Assembly: GCA_963623365.1 (NCBI GenBank)
Contig: CAVFJY010000006.1
Span: 3,907-67,906, forward strand
Direction: 5' to 3'
Length of the DNA stretch: 64,000 nt
Origin: UBA2834 sp963623365
GTDB taxonomy: Bacteria > Patescibacteriota > Saccharimonadia > Saccharimonadales > Saccharimonadaceae
A program made the position numbers and the translations under genes. Shown here piece after piece: positions 16,066-23,857 of the stretch; within the stretch, counting starts at the first letter, position 1; each line of letters opens with the position of its first letter. The notes below the pieces were generated by a model, which saw only the letters and a list, made by a program, of their open reading frames with translations, made no database searches and was not told the origin of the DNA.

Positions 16066-16593
16066 ATGAAGAACGTTTTAACAAAGGCCCAGAAGTACAT
16101 CGCACTAAACGAGCAGCAGGCGTCCGGTTCCAAGCTGACCACTGCCGAAATCCAGCAGTGCCGCCAGCTCCGCCGTGAGCTCGCCGCTCGCGGCCTCGAC
16201 CCGCAGCATATCACGGGGCTTGAGTATCGTGCCCTTGTTTTTACCCATAAGGCTAAGGTGGCCACTTTTGTCTCTTTGCGTCCCGGCGACAAGCGCACCG
16301 TCCCGACCTATCTTTTCCTGAAGAAGGCCGGCATCGAACCCGACCAGCAGCGCCTTGCGCGTCTTCTGGCTGAGTTCAAACAGAACGCCAAGCGCGTCGA
16401 CAAGCAGAAGACCGAGCGCTTCTCCGAGTTTAGCCGCTCGCATCGTCTGACCGACCTCACCGAGGCCGACTTCGACGAACTCGATTACTCGCTCGATGAG
16501 CTGGGTGATGAGCTGAGCGTCTCTCGCGACGATTCGAATAGCGTCGATTACGACGATATCAACGCTTTCGCCGCCGAAGCTTTTAACGTCTAA
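16066..16593 (+). CDS. orphan charged protein, 175 aa, of the shared-promoter set
   Basis: I do not recognise this protein. The first 115 residues are basic and helical (Arg, Lys and Gln-rich, e.g. QQCRQLRRELAARGLD). The last 50 are strongly acidic (TEADFDELDYSLDELGDEL), so it is sharply bipolar and could bind nucleic acid through the basic part; that is only inference. No membrane segment is present. Start: AGGAGG lies 9 nt before ATG 16066. Codon use is rich in CAG, GAG, AAG and CGC, unlike other plus-strand genes nearby. It is a single-gene unit. Confidence 0.8.
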   Translation: MKNVLTKAQKYIALNEQQASGSKLTTAEIQQCRQLRRELAARGLDPQHITGLEYRALVFTHKAKVATFVSLRPGDKRTVPTYLFLKKAGIEPDQQRLARLLAEFKQNAKRVDKQKTERFSEFSRSHRLTDLTEADFDELDYSLDELGDELSVSRDDSNSVDYDDINAFAAEAFNV

Positions 16594-16648
16594 TTGTTTT
16601 TTGGGGAGTGTCTTCCCCGCTATTAAGCCTCTTCCTCAATCTCCATCA

Positions 16649-16677
16649 GGGGCGACCAATTTGGTCGCCCCCTTTTT
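16649..16677 (+). terminator. Rho-independent terminator of the 175-aa orphan gene
   Basis: GGGGCGACCAA and TTGGTCGCCCC form a near-perfect inverted repeat, followed by CTTTTT. Confidence 0.92.
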
Positions 16678-16743
16678 CATGTCTGTATTTTCGTCCCGCC
16701 CCACCACAGCCCCCCAGCACATCACCTAGAGTTACGCGTCGTA

Positions 16744-18357
16744 CTATTCACCAGAACGCCGCGTCACATTAACACTCGCCCGTACCAAGCCCTCAAACAA
16801 CGGATGTGCCCGATACGGTCGACTCCGAAATTCCGGATGTGCCTGTGTTGCAATAAAATAATCACAAGCTGGCGCTTCCACATATTCCACCAACTTTCCA
16901 TCTGGCGATGTCCCCGACACCATCAAGCCGCCTTTCTCAATTTGCTTCAAAAACTTCTGATTCACTTCATAGCGATGCCGATGCCGCTCCACCACTTCAG
17001 TCTCACCATACAATCTCTTCGCCAAACTCCCCGCTCGCAACTTCGCTGGATAATCTCCCAGGCGCATCGTCCCGCCTGTGCTTTCTTTCCCCTTTTGGTC
17101 TTCCATAATATAGACCACATTCGCCTCCGCCGACTCAGCAAATTCCTCCGAATTTGCATCCCGCATACCTCCGCGTCGCGCCGCCGCAATTACCGCCGTT
17201 TGCAATCCTAAACATAGTCCCAAATACGGTTTATTCTGTTTCAAACAATATTCTGCCGCCGCAATCTTCCCCTCTACGCCGCGCACACCAAAGCCCCCAG
17301 GCACCACTACGCCATCCACTGCCGCGAAATCCGCTGCCGAGGCTTTTTCTGCATCAATCCATATCGTCTTCAACCGCACGCCTACTTTCCATGCCGCCGC
17401 TTTCAACGCTTCCGTCACTGACAAATACGTATCCGTGTTATCAATATATTTCGCCACCAAGCCAATCTTCACTTCATCTTTTGGTTCCGCCTCAATTCGC
17501 TGTACTAAATCTTCCCACTGGCTCATATCTGGATCGCCATGGTCAATGAAGCGTTCCAGTGGCGCCAACACACCACCTTTCACTGCATTCAGCGGCACCT
17601 CATATACCGATTTCGCATCCGGCATCAGCACCACCGCATCTTCTGGCACCGCGCAAAATGTCGCTAGCTTCGCCGCTACTTGCGGCGCTTTAATCATTCT
17701 ATCCACGTCCATCCGCGCTACTACCATATCAGGAATAATTCCAAATTCGCGCAAATCTCGCAACGAATTTTGCGCCGGCTTCGTCTTAAACTCCTGCGAC
17801 GTCGACAGCCACGGCACATAGCATACATGCACATACAAACAATTCTCGCGCCCGACTCGCGTTGCAAACCCTCGAATCGCTTCCACAAAATGCGAACCCT
17901 CTAAGTCGCCAATCGTTCCGCCAATCTCCACAATATGCACGTCCGAGCCAAAATATTTTGCATTATCCAAAAATGTTTGCTGTACCAGCCCCGTCACATG
18001 CGGCACCAACTGCACCGTTCGCCCGCCAAATTCCCCTGCGCGCTCCGCATCAATTAATTTTTTATACAACTTGCCCGAAGTCCAAATCGAATTGCCTGTC
18101 ATCTCCTCATCCAAGAAGCGCTCATAATGCCCCAGGTCCAAATCGGTTTCCGCTCCATCCCGTGTCACAAAACATTCACCATGTTCGCGCGGGTTCAGTA
18201 AACCCGCATCCACATTAAAATAAGGGTCGCATTTCTGCATCGAAACTTTCAGACCCTTCGCTTTCAAAATTGCACCAATACTCGCTGCCATGATTCCCTT
18301 CCCCACGCCAGAAATCACGCCCCCTGTAACAAAAATATATTTCGTGTTTGTTTTCAT
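16744..18357 (-). CDS. pyrG: CTP synthase
   Basis: Protein of 537 aa that makes CTP from UTP, glutamine and ATP. The N-terminal synthase domain holds FVTGGVISGVGKGI (P-loop) and RDGAETDLDLGHYERF. The C-terminal class I glutamine amidotransferase has the oxyanion GGFGVRG, nucleophile Cys in LGLCLGLQ and the His/Glu pair in QAHPEF. Start: AGGAGGTG lies 4 nt before ATG 18357; the longer frame is unsupported. CTP supply is essential, and this is the only nucleotide-synthesis gene in the window besides ndk. The 197 bp upstream hold no gene, only a small CGCTA/TAGCG hairpin near 18470. Confidence 0.97.
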   Translation of the reverse strand: MKTNTKYIFVTGGVISGVGKGIMAASIGAILKAKGLKVSMQKCDPYFNVDAGLLNPREHGECFVTRDGAETDLDLGHYERFLDEEMTGNSIWTSGKLYKKLIDAERAGEFGGRTVQLVPHVTGLVQQTFLDNAKYFGSDVHIVEIGGTIGDLEGSHFVEAIRGFATRVGRENCLYVHVCYVPWLSTSQEFKTKPAQNSLRDLREFGIIPDMVVARMDVDRMIKAPQVAAKLATFCAVPEDAVVLMPDAKSVYEVPLNAVKGGVLAPLERFIDHGDPDMSQWEDLVQRIEAEPKDEVKIGLVAKYIDNTDTYLSVTEALKAAAWKVGVRLKTIWIDAEKASAADFAAVDGVVVPGGFGVRGVEGKIAAAEYCLKQNKPYLGLCLGLQTAVIAAARRGGMRDANSEEFAESAEANVVYIMEDQKGKESTGGTMRLGDYPAKLRAGSLAKRLYGETEVVERHRHRYEVNQKFLKQIEKGGLMVSGTSPDGKLVEYVEAPACDYFIATQAHPEFRSRPYRAHPLFEGLVRASVNVTRRSGE

Positions 18358-18554
18358 CGGGCACCTCCTTCTTTCGCCCACCTAATTTTATACTTTTAGC
18401 ATAAACATTTTCTCCTCCGTCCGCAAGCGCTGACATTTACATTTTTTATGCCTTAACACTTGCGTCATCACGCTATATCTAGCGTAGTATTGATATTTTG
18501 CCCCACTATTTGCTATTACGCGTCATCCAAGAATTCATAGTATAATCTAAGCAA

Positions 18555-19532
18555 ATGAACTGTTTCTATCTCTCTCGTTACAAATTCTATAAGCCTGCCG
18601 TCAAATCCGAGCTCAAATTTCTGCTCATGAGCGACATCCATTTCAGCCCTGCCGTTCGCGCCAAAACCCTTGCCGCTATTAAATCTCAAGTCGCCGCCGA
18701 ACATCCAGATTATATTCTCATCGCCGGCGATCTCATCGATTCGCTCGACGCCATCCAGAGCCCAAGCGAGCTCAAACGCCTCACCGCTTGGCTCGCCAAT
18801 CTTGGCACGATTGCGCCTACTCTCATTACCCTCGGCAATCACGATTTTTATCGCAAAAATCCTGCCTATACTGGCGCTTTTTCGCGTAAGCGTCACTGGC
18901 GTGCCGAAACTCCCACTCAACTCATCACGGCTATTAATCAACTCGCCAACGTTCATCTTCTCGATAATGCCGCCTACGAAGACAAGCATGCCTACATTTT
19001 TGGTTTCACCCAAAGCCCCGATTATTTCCAATTCGATCGCGACGAAAAGCACACCACCTCCATCACGCATCCAGGCAGCGAAGACAAAAATATTTTGCTC
19101 TATGACCTCCATCATCTCGACCAAAAATTAATCCATAAACTCCCGAAGCACAAAGCCAAAATCGCTCTCATTCACTCACCCGTCCATCTTTTCGATTCCG
19201 AAGTTAATAGCTATCTCTATGAATTTGACTTCTTCGTCACGGGGCATATGCACAGCGGTGTCGTTCCGCCCGTACTTACGGACTTTTGGCCATCCGATCG
19301 TGGCCTCGTTGCGCCAGGCAAACTCTTTTTCCCGCGTCACGCCCGCACTCATATCACTGAGCCGCACCAGAAAACGATTGTTTGCGGCGCCGTTTCCACG
19401 ATTCAGGATAGCGCCAAGCCACTCACTTTCCTCAATCACGCCTATCCCGTCAATCTCGCTACGCTCGAATTTTCCCATCGCCAGACTCTCGAACATAAAC
19501 CCAACGTCAAGCATCAGTATTTGAATTTTTAG
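18555..19532 (+). CDS. calcineurin-like metallophosphoesterase
   Basis: Protein of 325 aa with the metallophosphoesterase signature in order: SDIHF (metal 1), AGDLID, LGNHDFYR (catalytic His), ALIHSPVH and GHMHSG. Family knowledge: two-metal phosphodiesterases; substrates range from nucleotides to lipid-linked sugars. There is no clear membrane helix in the first 20 residues. TATAAT lies 8 nt before the ATG, so the start is probably leaderless. It stands alone between pyrG and tRNA-Arg. The specific substrate cannot be read from the sequence. Confidence 0.85.
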   Translation: MNCFYLSRYKFYKPAVKSELKFLLMSDIHFSPAVRAKTLAAIKSQVAAEHPDYILIAGDLIDSLDAIQSPSELKRLTAWLANLGTIAPTLITLGNHDFYRKNPAYTGAFSRKRHWRAETPTQLITAINQLANVHLLDNAAYEDKHAYIFGFTQSPDYFQFDRDEKHTTSITHPGSEDKNILLYDLHHLDQKLIHKLPKHKAKIALIHSPVHLFDSEVNSYLYEFDFFVTGHMHSGVVPPVLTDFWPSDRGLVAPGKLFFPRHARTHITEPHQKTIVCGAVSTIQDSAKPLTFLNHAYPVNLATLEFSHRQTLEHKPNVKHQYLNF

Positions 19533-19575
19533 GTCGCAAGACCTGCGCAAATCCCGCGCAACCCCAAAATGTTAC

Positions 19576-19602
19576 AAAAAAATCCGCACAAATCCCGCGC
19601 GG
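19576..19602 (-). terminator. terminator of tRNA-Arg(TCT)
   Basis: On the minus strand CCGCGC-(GGGATTT)-GTGCGG is followed by A and seven Ts. A closely related hairpin (TGCGC-GGGATTT-GCGCA) occurs about 40 bp further downstream. Confidence 0.7.
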
Positions 19603-19621
19603 TCTCAGAATGCCCAAAACT

Positions 19622-19696
19622 TGGTAGGCCCGGCTGGAATCGAACCAGCATTGTACCCTTAGAGGGGGTATGTCCTATCCGTTGAACGACGGGCCC
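19622..19696 (-). tRNA. tRNA-Arg (anticodon TCT) with C at position 33
   Basis: A 75-nt cloverleaf: acceptor GGGCCCG/CGGGCCT, anticodon stem TACCC/GGGTA with loop CCTCTAA, T-loop TCGATTC and encoded CCA. The loop alignment puts TCT at 34-36 (reads AGA) and C at position 33, where nearly all elongator tRNAs have U. The TAAAAT box at 19706-19711 is a likely -10. Confidence 0.88.
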
Positions 19697-19730
19697 AATA
19701 GGGCTATTTTATCATATCGCCAAATTTTTC

Positions 19731-19759
19731 TTGATTTTCTCCGCCAAAGTCATTAAAAT
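19731..19759 (+). promoter_or_regulatory. promoter of the MATE-kinase fusion gene
   Basis: -35 TTGATT (19731-19736), 17-bp spacer, -10 TAAAAT (19754-19759). Confidence 0.75.
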
Positions 19760-19765
19760 ATCTAG

Positions 19766-19853
19766 ATACTAAAGCGACAATTCGGAGCTTTCTTTTTTTT
19801 TGGAAATCCCATCTGCCGCACCACATATCAAAAATATAAACAACGGAGTTTTT
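19766..19853 (+). promoter_or_regulatory. 5' leader with possible attenuator before the MATE-kinase gene
   Basis: AAAGC (19771-19775) can pair with GCTTT (19787-19791), followed by C and nine Ts (19793-19801). The stem is only 5 bp, but the U tract is the longest in the window, and it lies inside a leader of about 88 nt rather than after a gene. Confidence 0.4.
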
Positions 19854-21869
19854 ATGCAAAATAGTAAATATCTCGCCCAAGAGAAAATCCCCAAACTGCT
19901 GCTGAAATTTTCTCTTCCCTGCATTCTTTCATTAATTGTCAGCGCCCTCTATAATATCGTTGACCAAATCTTCATCGGCAATCATCCCGACCTCGGTTAT
20001 CTCGGCAATGCTGCCACTTCCATTGTTTTTCCTATCACCATGACCGCCAGTGCCATCTCCTGGTGTTTTGGCGATGGCGTCGCTGCGCTCATGAGTATCA
20101 AGCAAGGCAAAAAATCTACTAACGGCCTCGACAAGCCTATTGCCAACGCCCTAGTCGCTTCTCTTGGCGCCTCTCTTATTCTTACCACCATCAGTTTAAT
20201 CTTTCGCCACCAAATTCTTCGGCTTTTTGGCGCCTCTGATGAATCTCTGTCCTTCGCGCTCGAATATTACACGATTATCGTTGCCGCTTTTCCAATCTAC
20301 ATGGTCGGCAACACCCTTAGCTCGATTATTCGCGCCGATGGCTCTCCTAATCGCTCCATGGCCGTCACCCTCGTTGGTGCAATTATTAATATCATTTTCG
20401 ACCCTATCCTAATCTTTGGCCTCAACATGGGCATGGCAGGCGCCGCTATTGCCACCATCGGCGGCCAGTTCGTCTCTTTCCTCATTGGCGCCGAATATCT
20501 TCGTCACACTAAAACTTTCAAATTCAAAGCTCAGAGCTTCCGCCCCGAATTTAAGACCATGCAAAGTTTTATCCGTCTTGGCATTTCCTCCCTCTTCACT
20601 AATCTCTCCGTTGTTGCTATTGCGCTCACTGGCAACTACATGCTTGCCGCCACCGGCGCCAATTCAATCTATGGCAGCGACATCCCGGTCGCCGCTCTCG
20701 GCATCGCTAGCAAAGTTTTCACTATTGTCATCAATATTGTTGTCGGCCTCATTGCTGGCGCCCAACCTATTCTTGGCTATAACATCGGCGCCAAGAACTA
20801 CAATCGCGTCCGCAAAACCTTCCGCATTGTTCTCAGCATTTCTATCGCTGTCGGCATCTTCTTTACGCTCATTTTTGAGTTCTTCCCGCTCACAATCGTT
20901 AATATTTTCGGCAACAACGGCGGTCTTTACGAAGAATTTGCCATCATCTGCTTCCGCATTTATCTTAGCCTCATCACCTTCACTTGCACCATTAAGATGA
21001 TCTCCATCTTCTTCCAATCTGTTGGCGAGCCAATCAAGGCCATTATCTGCTCACTCGTCCGCGACATTGTCTGTTTTATTCCGCTCGCCATTATTCTGCC
21101 AATTTTCTTTGGCATTTATGGCGTTCTGCTCGCTGCCCCCATTGCCGACCTTATCGGTATTGTTGTTGCGTTTGTAACTACTCGCCGCTATTTCAAAACT
21201 CTGACCGCGCCACAAGCAAGTACGCTGGCTTCTGATCAAATTCAGGCTTCCCATCCGGGGGTTATTGTTGCGATTTCTCGTCAGCACGGTTCTGCCGGCA
21301 AATATATCGGCGAACTCGTTGCCCAGCAACTTCAGATTCCTTATTACTACAAAGAAGCTATCGCTCGTGCCGCCAAGGATAGCGGCCTCGACGCGGAATT
21401 TATTAGCAAAATTAATGAAGATGGCCCATCCGCTCTGCGCACGCTCTATCTCAGTAGTCAGCCGGTTGAATACGCCATTGAAGCGCAAAACAAGGCTCTG
21501 CAAGAAATCGCCAAAGCGGGCTCTTGCGTGATTGTTGGTCGTGCTGCAGATTATGTTTTGCGCAACAATCAGCAAGTCCTTCGCGTCTTTATTCAAGCAC
21601 CTGACCAATATCGCCTCGCCAAACTTCACGAGATGTATGGCGATTCTGCCGCCGAAGCTAAGCGCAATCTCGCCAAATCCGACAAAGCCCGTTCTAGCTA
21701 CTACGAGCTTGTCTCCGGCCAAACTTGGGGCGATTCCCAGAATTATCATCTCGTTATTGATAGTTCCATTGGCGCCGAAGCTACTGCCGCTATCATTGCC
21801 GATTACGCCAAAAATTTTGTGCCTAACCAATCTTCGCCAATCACCAAGCGCCGCAAGAGCACATCTTAA
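19854..21869 (+). CDS. MATE efflux transporter fused to a cytidylate-kinase-like domain
   Basis: Protein of 671 aa. Residues about 1-450 form a MATE transporter with twelve membrane helices (MATE repeats begin KLLLKFSLPCILSLI and SFIRLGISSLF). These exporters use H+ or Na+ gradients to expel cationic drugs. Residues about 465-650 form a soluble cytidylate kinase-like domain (Cytidylate_kin2): VIVAISRQHGSAGKYIGELV, IPYYYKEAI and CVIVGRAADYVL are family hallmarks. The kinase domain would face the cytoplasm. Start: CGGAG lies 5 nt before ATG 19854; the upstream frame is rejected. The fusion is in one uninterrupted frame. Confidence 0.9.
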   Translation: MQNSKYLAQEKIPKLLLKFSLPCILSLIVSALYNIVDQIFIGNHPDLGYLGNAATSIVFPITMTASAISWCFGDGVAALMSIKQGKKSTNGLDKPIANALVASLGASLILTTISLIFRHQILRLFGASDESLSFALEYYTIIVAAFPIYMVGNTLSSIIRADGSPNRSMAVTLVGAIINIIFDPILIFGLNMGMAGAAIATIGGQFVSFLIGAEYLRHTKTFKFKAQSFRPEFKTMQSFIRLGISSLFTNLSVVAIALTGNYMLAATGANSIYGSDIPVAALGIASKVFTIVINIVVGLIAGAQPILGYNIGAKNYNRVRKTFRIVLSISIAVGIFFTLIFEFFPLTIVNIFGNNGGLYEEFAIICFRIYLSLITFTCTIKMISIFFQSVGEPIKAIICSLVRDIVCFIPLAIILPIFFGIYGVLLAAPIADLIGIVVAFVTTRRYFKTLTAPQASTLASDQIQASHPGVIVAISRQHGSAGKYIGELVAQQLQIPYYYKEAIARAAKDSGLDAEFISKINEDGPSALRTLYLSSQPVEYAIEAQNKALQEIAKAGSCVIVGRAADYVLRNNQQVLRVFIQAPDQYRLAKLHEMYGDSAAEAKRNLAKSDKARSSYYELVSGQTWGDSQNYHLVIDSSIGAEATAAIIADYAKNFVPNQSSPITKRRKSTS

Positions 21870-21912
21870 AAAGATGTTATAATATCCTCATCAACAAAAT
21901 TAAGGAGTACTC

Positions 21913-23124
21913 ATGAACCTATCCGCAGAACTCCAGTGGCGCGGCTTCGTTGCCGAACATACGCTGGACCAGATATCAGATCTAGACAAAGCTCCGCGCA
22001 ATTTCTATTGGGGTACCGACCCGTCCGCCGATTCTCTCCATATCGGCCATCTCGCCGCCCTCATGATGTGCGCTTGCTTCGTTCGTCACGGTTATACTCC
22101 TTATTATCTCGTTGGCGGCGCTACTGGCCAAATTGGCGACCCTAAGGATACTGCCGAGCGTGACCTTAAAAGCCTCGACGAAATTGAGCATAACAAACGC
22201 GCTCTCGCCGCTCAAATCATTCGTGTCACCCATTCCCCCGCCGACACCCAAATTCTCGATAACAACGATTGGTTCCGCGACATCAAATTTCTGCCTTTCC
22301 TCCGTGAAATCGGCAAAGCCTTTAGTATGACTCAGCTGCTCGATCGTCAATTCGTCCAAAAACGCATCGGCGACGGCGGTTCCGGCATCAGCTACGCCGA
22401 ATTTAGCTACACCCTCATCCAGGGCTACGATTTTCTTCATCTCTTCCGCAGCCACCACGTCGACCTCCAGCTCTGCGGCGCCGACCAATACGGCAACTGC
22501 ACTTCCGGCATCCATCTCATCAAGCGCCTCGAAAACGCCACCGCTGACTGCTATTCTTGCCCGCTCATTATCGACAAAGTTACCGGTCGCAAATTTGGCA
22601 AGTCCGAAGGCAACGCCGTCTGGCTCGACGCCACCAAAACTAGCGTTTACGAATTTTACCAATTCTGGCTCAACCAGTCCGACCAAGCCCTCGAAGATTA
22701 CTTCAAATATTTCACCTTCATCATGCCTGATGAGCTTGCTCAAATTCTTGCCGAGCATCAGCAAAATCCCGCCGCTCGCCTTGGCCAGATTCGCCTCGCC
22801 GAAGAGGCTACCAAAGTCGTCCATGGTGCGGCCGCGCTCAAAGATGTTCAGCAAATTACCCACATCCTTTTCGCCGACAATCAAAGCCAGCTCTCCACCG
22901 CCGACATCGAGCTACTCGCTCAGAATATCCCGACCACGACTACTGGTCAGTCGCTCGTTGATATTCTTGTCGTGACTCAACTCGCCAGCAGCAAAAATGA
23001 AGCACGCAAATTCATCACTGGCAATGCTATCTCGGTTAATGGTGCCAAGGTCACTTCCGACCAAACCATTTCCGAGCTAAGCCTTATCAAAAAAGGCAAA
23101 AACAAGTTCGCCCTCGTCCGCTAG
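21913..23124 (+). CDS. tyrS: tyrosyl-tRNA synthetase
   Basis: Class I synthetase of 403 aa. HIGH motif LHIGHLAAL, tyrosine-site sequence CGADQYGN, KMSKS-type KFGKSEGNAVWL, and a C-terminal S4 RNA-binding domain (SSKNEARKFITGNAISVNG). The length and the KFGKS form are those of the TyrRS group with an S4 tail. AAGGAG lies 5 nt before the ATG. The TATAAT box at 21878-21883 overlaps the hairpin ACATCTT/AAGATGT just after the MATE gene stop, so the gene probably has its own transcript. Confidence 0.96.
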   Translation: MNLSAELQWRGFVAEHTLDQISDLDKAPRNFYWGTDPSADSLHIGHLAALMMCACFVRHGYTPYYLVGGATGQIGDPKDTAERDLKSLDEIEHNKRALAAQIIRVTHSPADTQILDNNDWFRDIKFLPFLREIGKAFSMTQLLDRQFVQKRIGDGGSGISYAEFSYTLIQGYDFLHLFRSHHVDLQLCGADQYGNCTSGIHLIKRLENATADCYSCPLIIDKVTGRKFGKSEGNAVWLDATKTSVYEFYQFWLNQSDQALEDYFKYFTFIMPDELAQILAEHQQNPAARLGQIRLAEEATKVVHGAAALKDVQQITHILFADNQSQLSTADIELLAQNIPTTTTGQSLVDILVVTQLASSKNEARKFITGNAISVNGAKVTSDQTISELSLIKKGKNKFALVR

Positions 23125-23136
23125 ACCCTACCTCTG

Positions 23137-23165
23137 TTGACTTTTTGGGCCAAATGTGCTATAAT
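23137..23165 (+). promoter_or_regulatory. shared-type promoter P3 of the 160-aa orphan gene
   Basis: -35 TTGACT (23137-23142), spacer TTTTGGGCCAAATGTGC (17 bp), -10 TATAAT (23160-23165). It begins 13 bp after the tyrS stop codon. Confidence 0.87.
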
Positions 23166-23169
23166 GAAA

Positions 23170-23261
23170 AAGTACAGTCATTTCGACCTGTACTTTTTTG
23201 CCCTTCGGCAAAAATTGGTTACCCCAAGCACATTTCCAGCCATGAAAGGAGAACTTTCCCT
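23170..23261 (+). promoter_or_regulatory. 5' leader with two terminator-like hairpins
   Basis: AAGTACAG (23170-23177) pairs with CTGTACTT (23188-23195) and is followed by a run of Ts to 23199. Directly next, TTTTTGCC-(CTTC)-GGCAAAAA (23195-23214) forms a second hairpin that uses those Ts. A third, GAAAG-(GAGAA)-CTTTC (23244-23258), encloses the Shine-Dalgarno GGAG. The first hairpin could also serve as the missing tyrS terminator, but it lies downstream of P3. Confidence 0.6.
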
Positions 23262-23744
23262 ATGAACGAATACTACAAGAATCTCGTCGACCAGGAGATC
23301 AAGCGTTTCCATGATATGGTGACCCTTACTGCTTACCAGGGTCACACTATCGCTACGTTTGACGGTCACGGTTGCAAGACCGTTCAATATTCCAAAGAGA
23401 GCGCCCTTGCACTCGCCGAGCGCGAGAACATTGAACGTAATCGAACTCGTCATCTACTCGAGCATTCCGTTCAAATTAACCCCGACACCGACCATGCTTA
23501 CGATTTAGATTTCCTTGCTAAGTTCTGCAAAGACATCTATACCGTACCGCAGTCAGCCGCTCCGCTCGAGGTCGCATTGTTCAGTATTGGCGAAACCGTC
23601 GGTACTACTAAGTATCCGCAAGAAGATTTGCATCTTCTTATCAATATTCTTGCAGACCTGCGCGCTCATTATTATCATCTGAGTACCAGTCTCTGCAATG
23701 CGCTTGACGCAGTTTTGCATCGCGCCCAGAAGCATATTGCTTAA
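23262..23744 (+). CDS. orphan helical protein, 160 aa, of the shared-promoter set
   Basis: I do not recognise this protein. It is soluble and mostly helical with many His residues (about ten, e.g. TRHLLEHSV, LRAHYYHLS and RAQKHIA) and two Cys. No signal peptide or membrane helix. GGAG lies 10 nt before ATG 23262; a longer frame runs back through the hairpins and is rejected. It is monocistronic and ends at a strong terminator. His content alone does not justify a metal-binding claim. Confidence 0.78.
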   Translation: MNEYYKNLVDQEIKRFHDMVTLTAYQGHTIATFDGHGCKTVQYSKESALALAERENIERNRTRHLLEHSVQINPDTDHAYDLDFLAKFCKDIYTVPQSAAPLEVALFSIGETVGTTKYPQEDLHLLINILADLRAHYYHLSTSLCNALDAVLHRAQKHIA

Positions 23745-23755
23745 TTCATGGCCCC

Positions 23756-23784
23756 TCCCCCACCGCCGCGGTGGGGGATTTTTC
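23756..23784 (+). terminator. Rho-independent terminator of the 160-aa orphan gene
   Basis: A GC-only stem (CCCCCACC with GGTGGGGG) has a tight loop and is followed by ATTTTTC. Confidence 0.93.
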
Positions 23785-23822
23785 TTTTTCGCACCCCACT
23801 ACTTCCACATCACAAAATGCTA

Positions 23823-23851
23823 TTGACTTTTTTGCAAAAGTGTGCTACTAT
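23823..23851 (+). promoter_or_regulatory. shared-type promoter P4 of the repeat-protein gene
   Basis: -35 TTGACT (23823-23828), spacer TTTTTGCAAAAGTGTGC (17 bp), -10 TACTAT (23846-23851). The spacer holds a perfect TTTTGCAAAA palindrome. Confidence 0.83.
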
Positions 23852-23857
23852 ATATGC

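Noticed and set aside
15960..16298. 112-codon minus-strand frame over the orphan gene at 16066
   Set aside because: It lies across the promoter-leader hairpins and the plus-strand gene and has no start signals.
18440..18540. Riboswitch in the gap between pyrG and the metallophosphoesterase gene
   Set aside because: Only one 5-bp hairpin (CGCTA/TAGCG) is visible and it lies upstream of both divergent starts; nothing else supports it.
19545..19600. Two 15-bp direct repeats next to tRNA-Arg as attachment sites of an integrated element
   Set aside because: Only about 25 bp lie between them, there is no integrase nearby, and they do not copy the tRNA 3' end; hairpins explain them better.
21051..21830. 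259-codon open frame antisense to the kinase part of the MATE fusion
   Set aside because: Shadow of the fusion gene; no start signals and no recognisable domain.
21982..22884. 300-codon open frame antisense to tyrS
   Set aside because: It lies entirely within a clear tyrosyl-tRNA synthetase gene, has low-complexity composition typical of antisense frames in C-rich DNA, and no promoter or ribosome-binding site.
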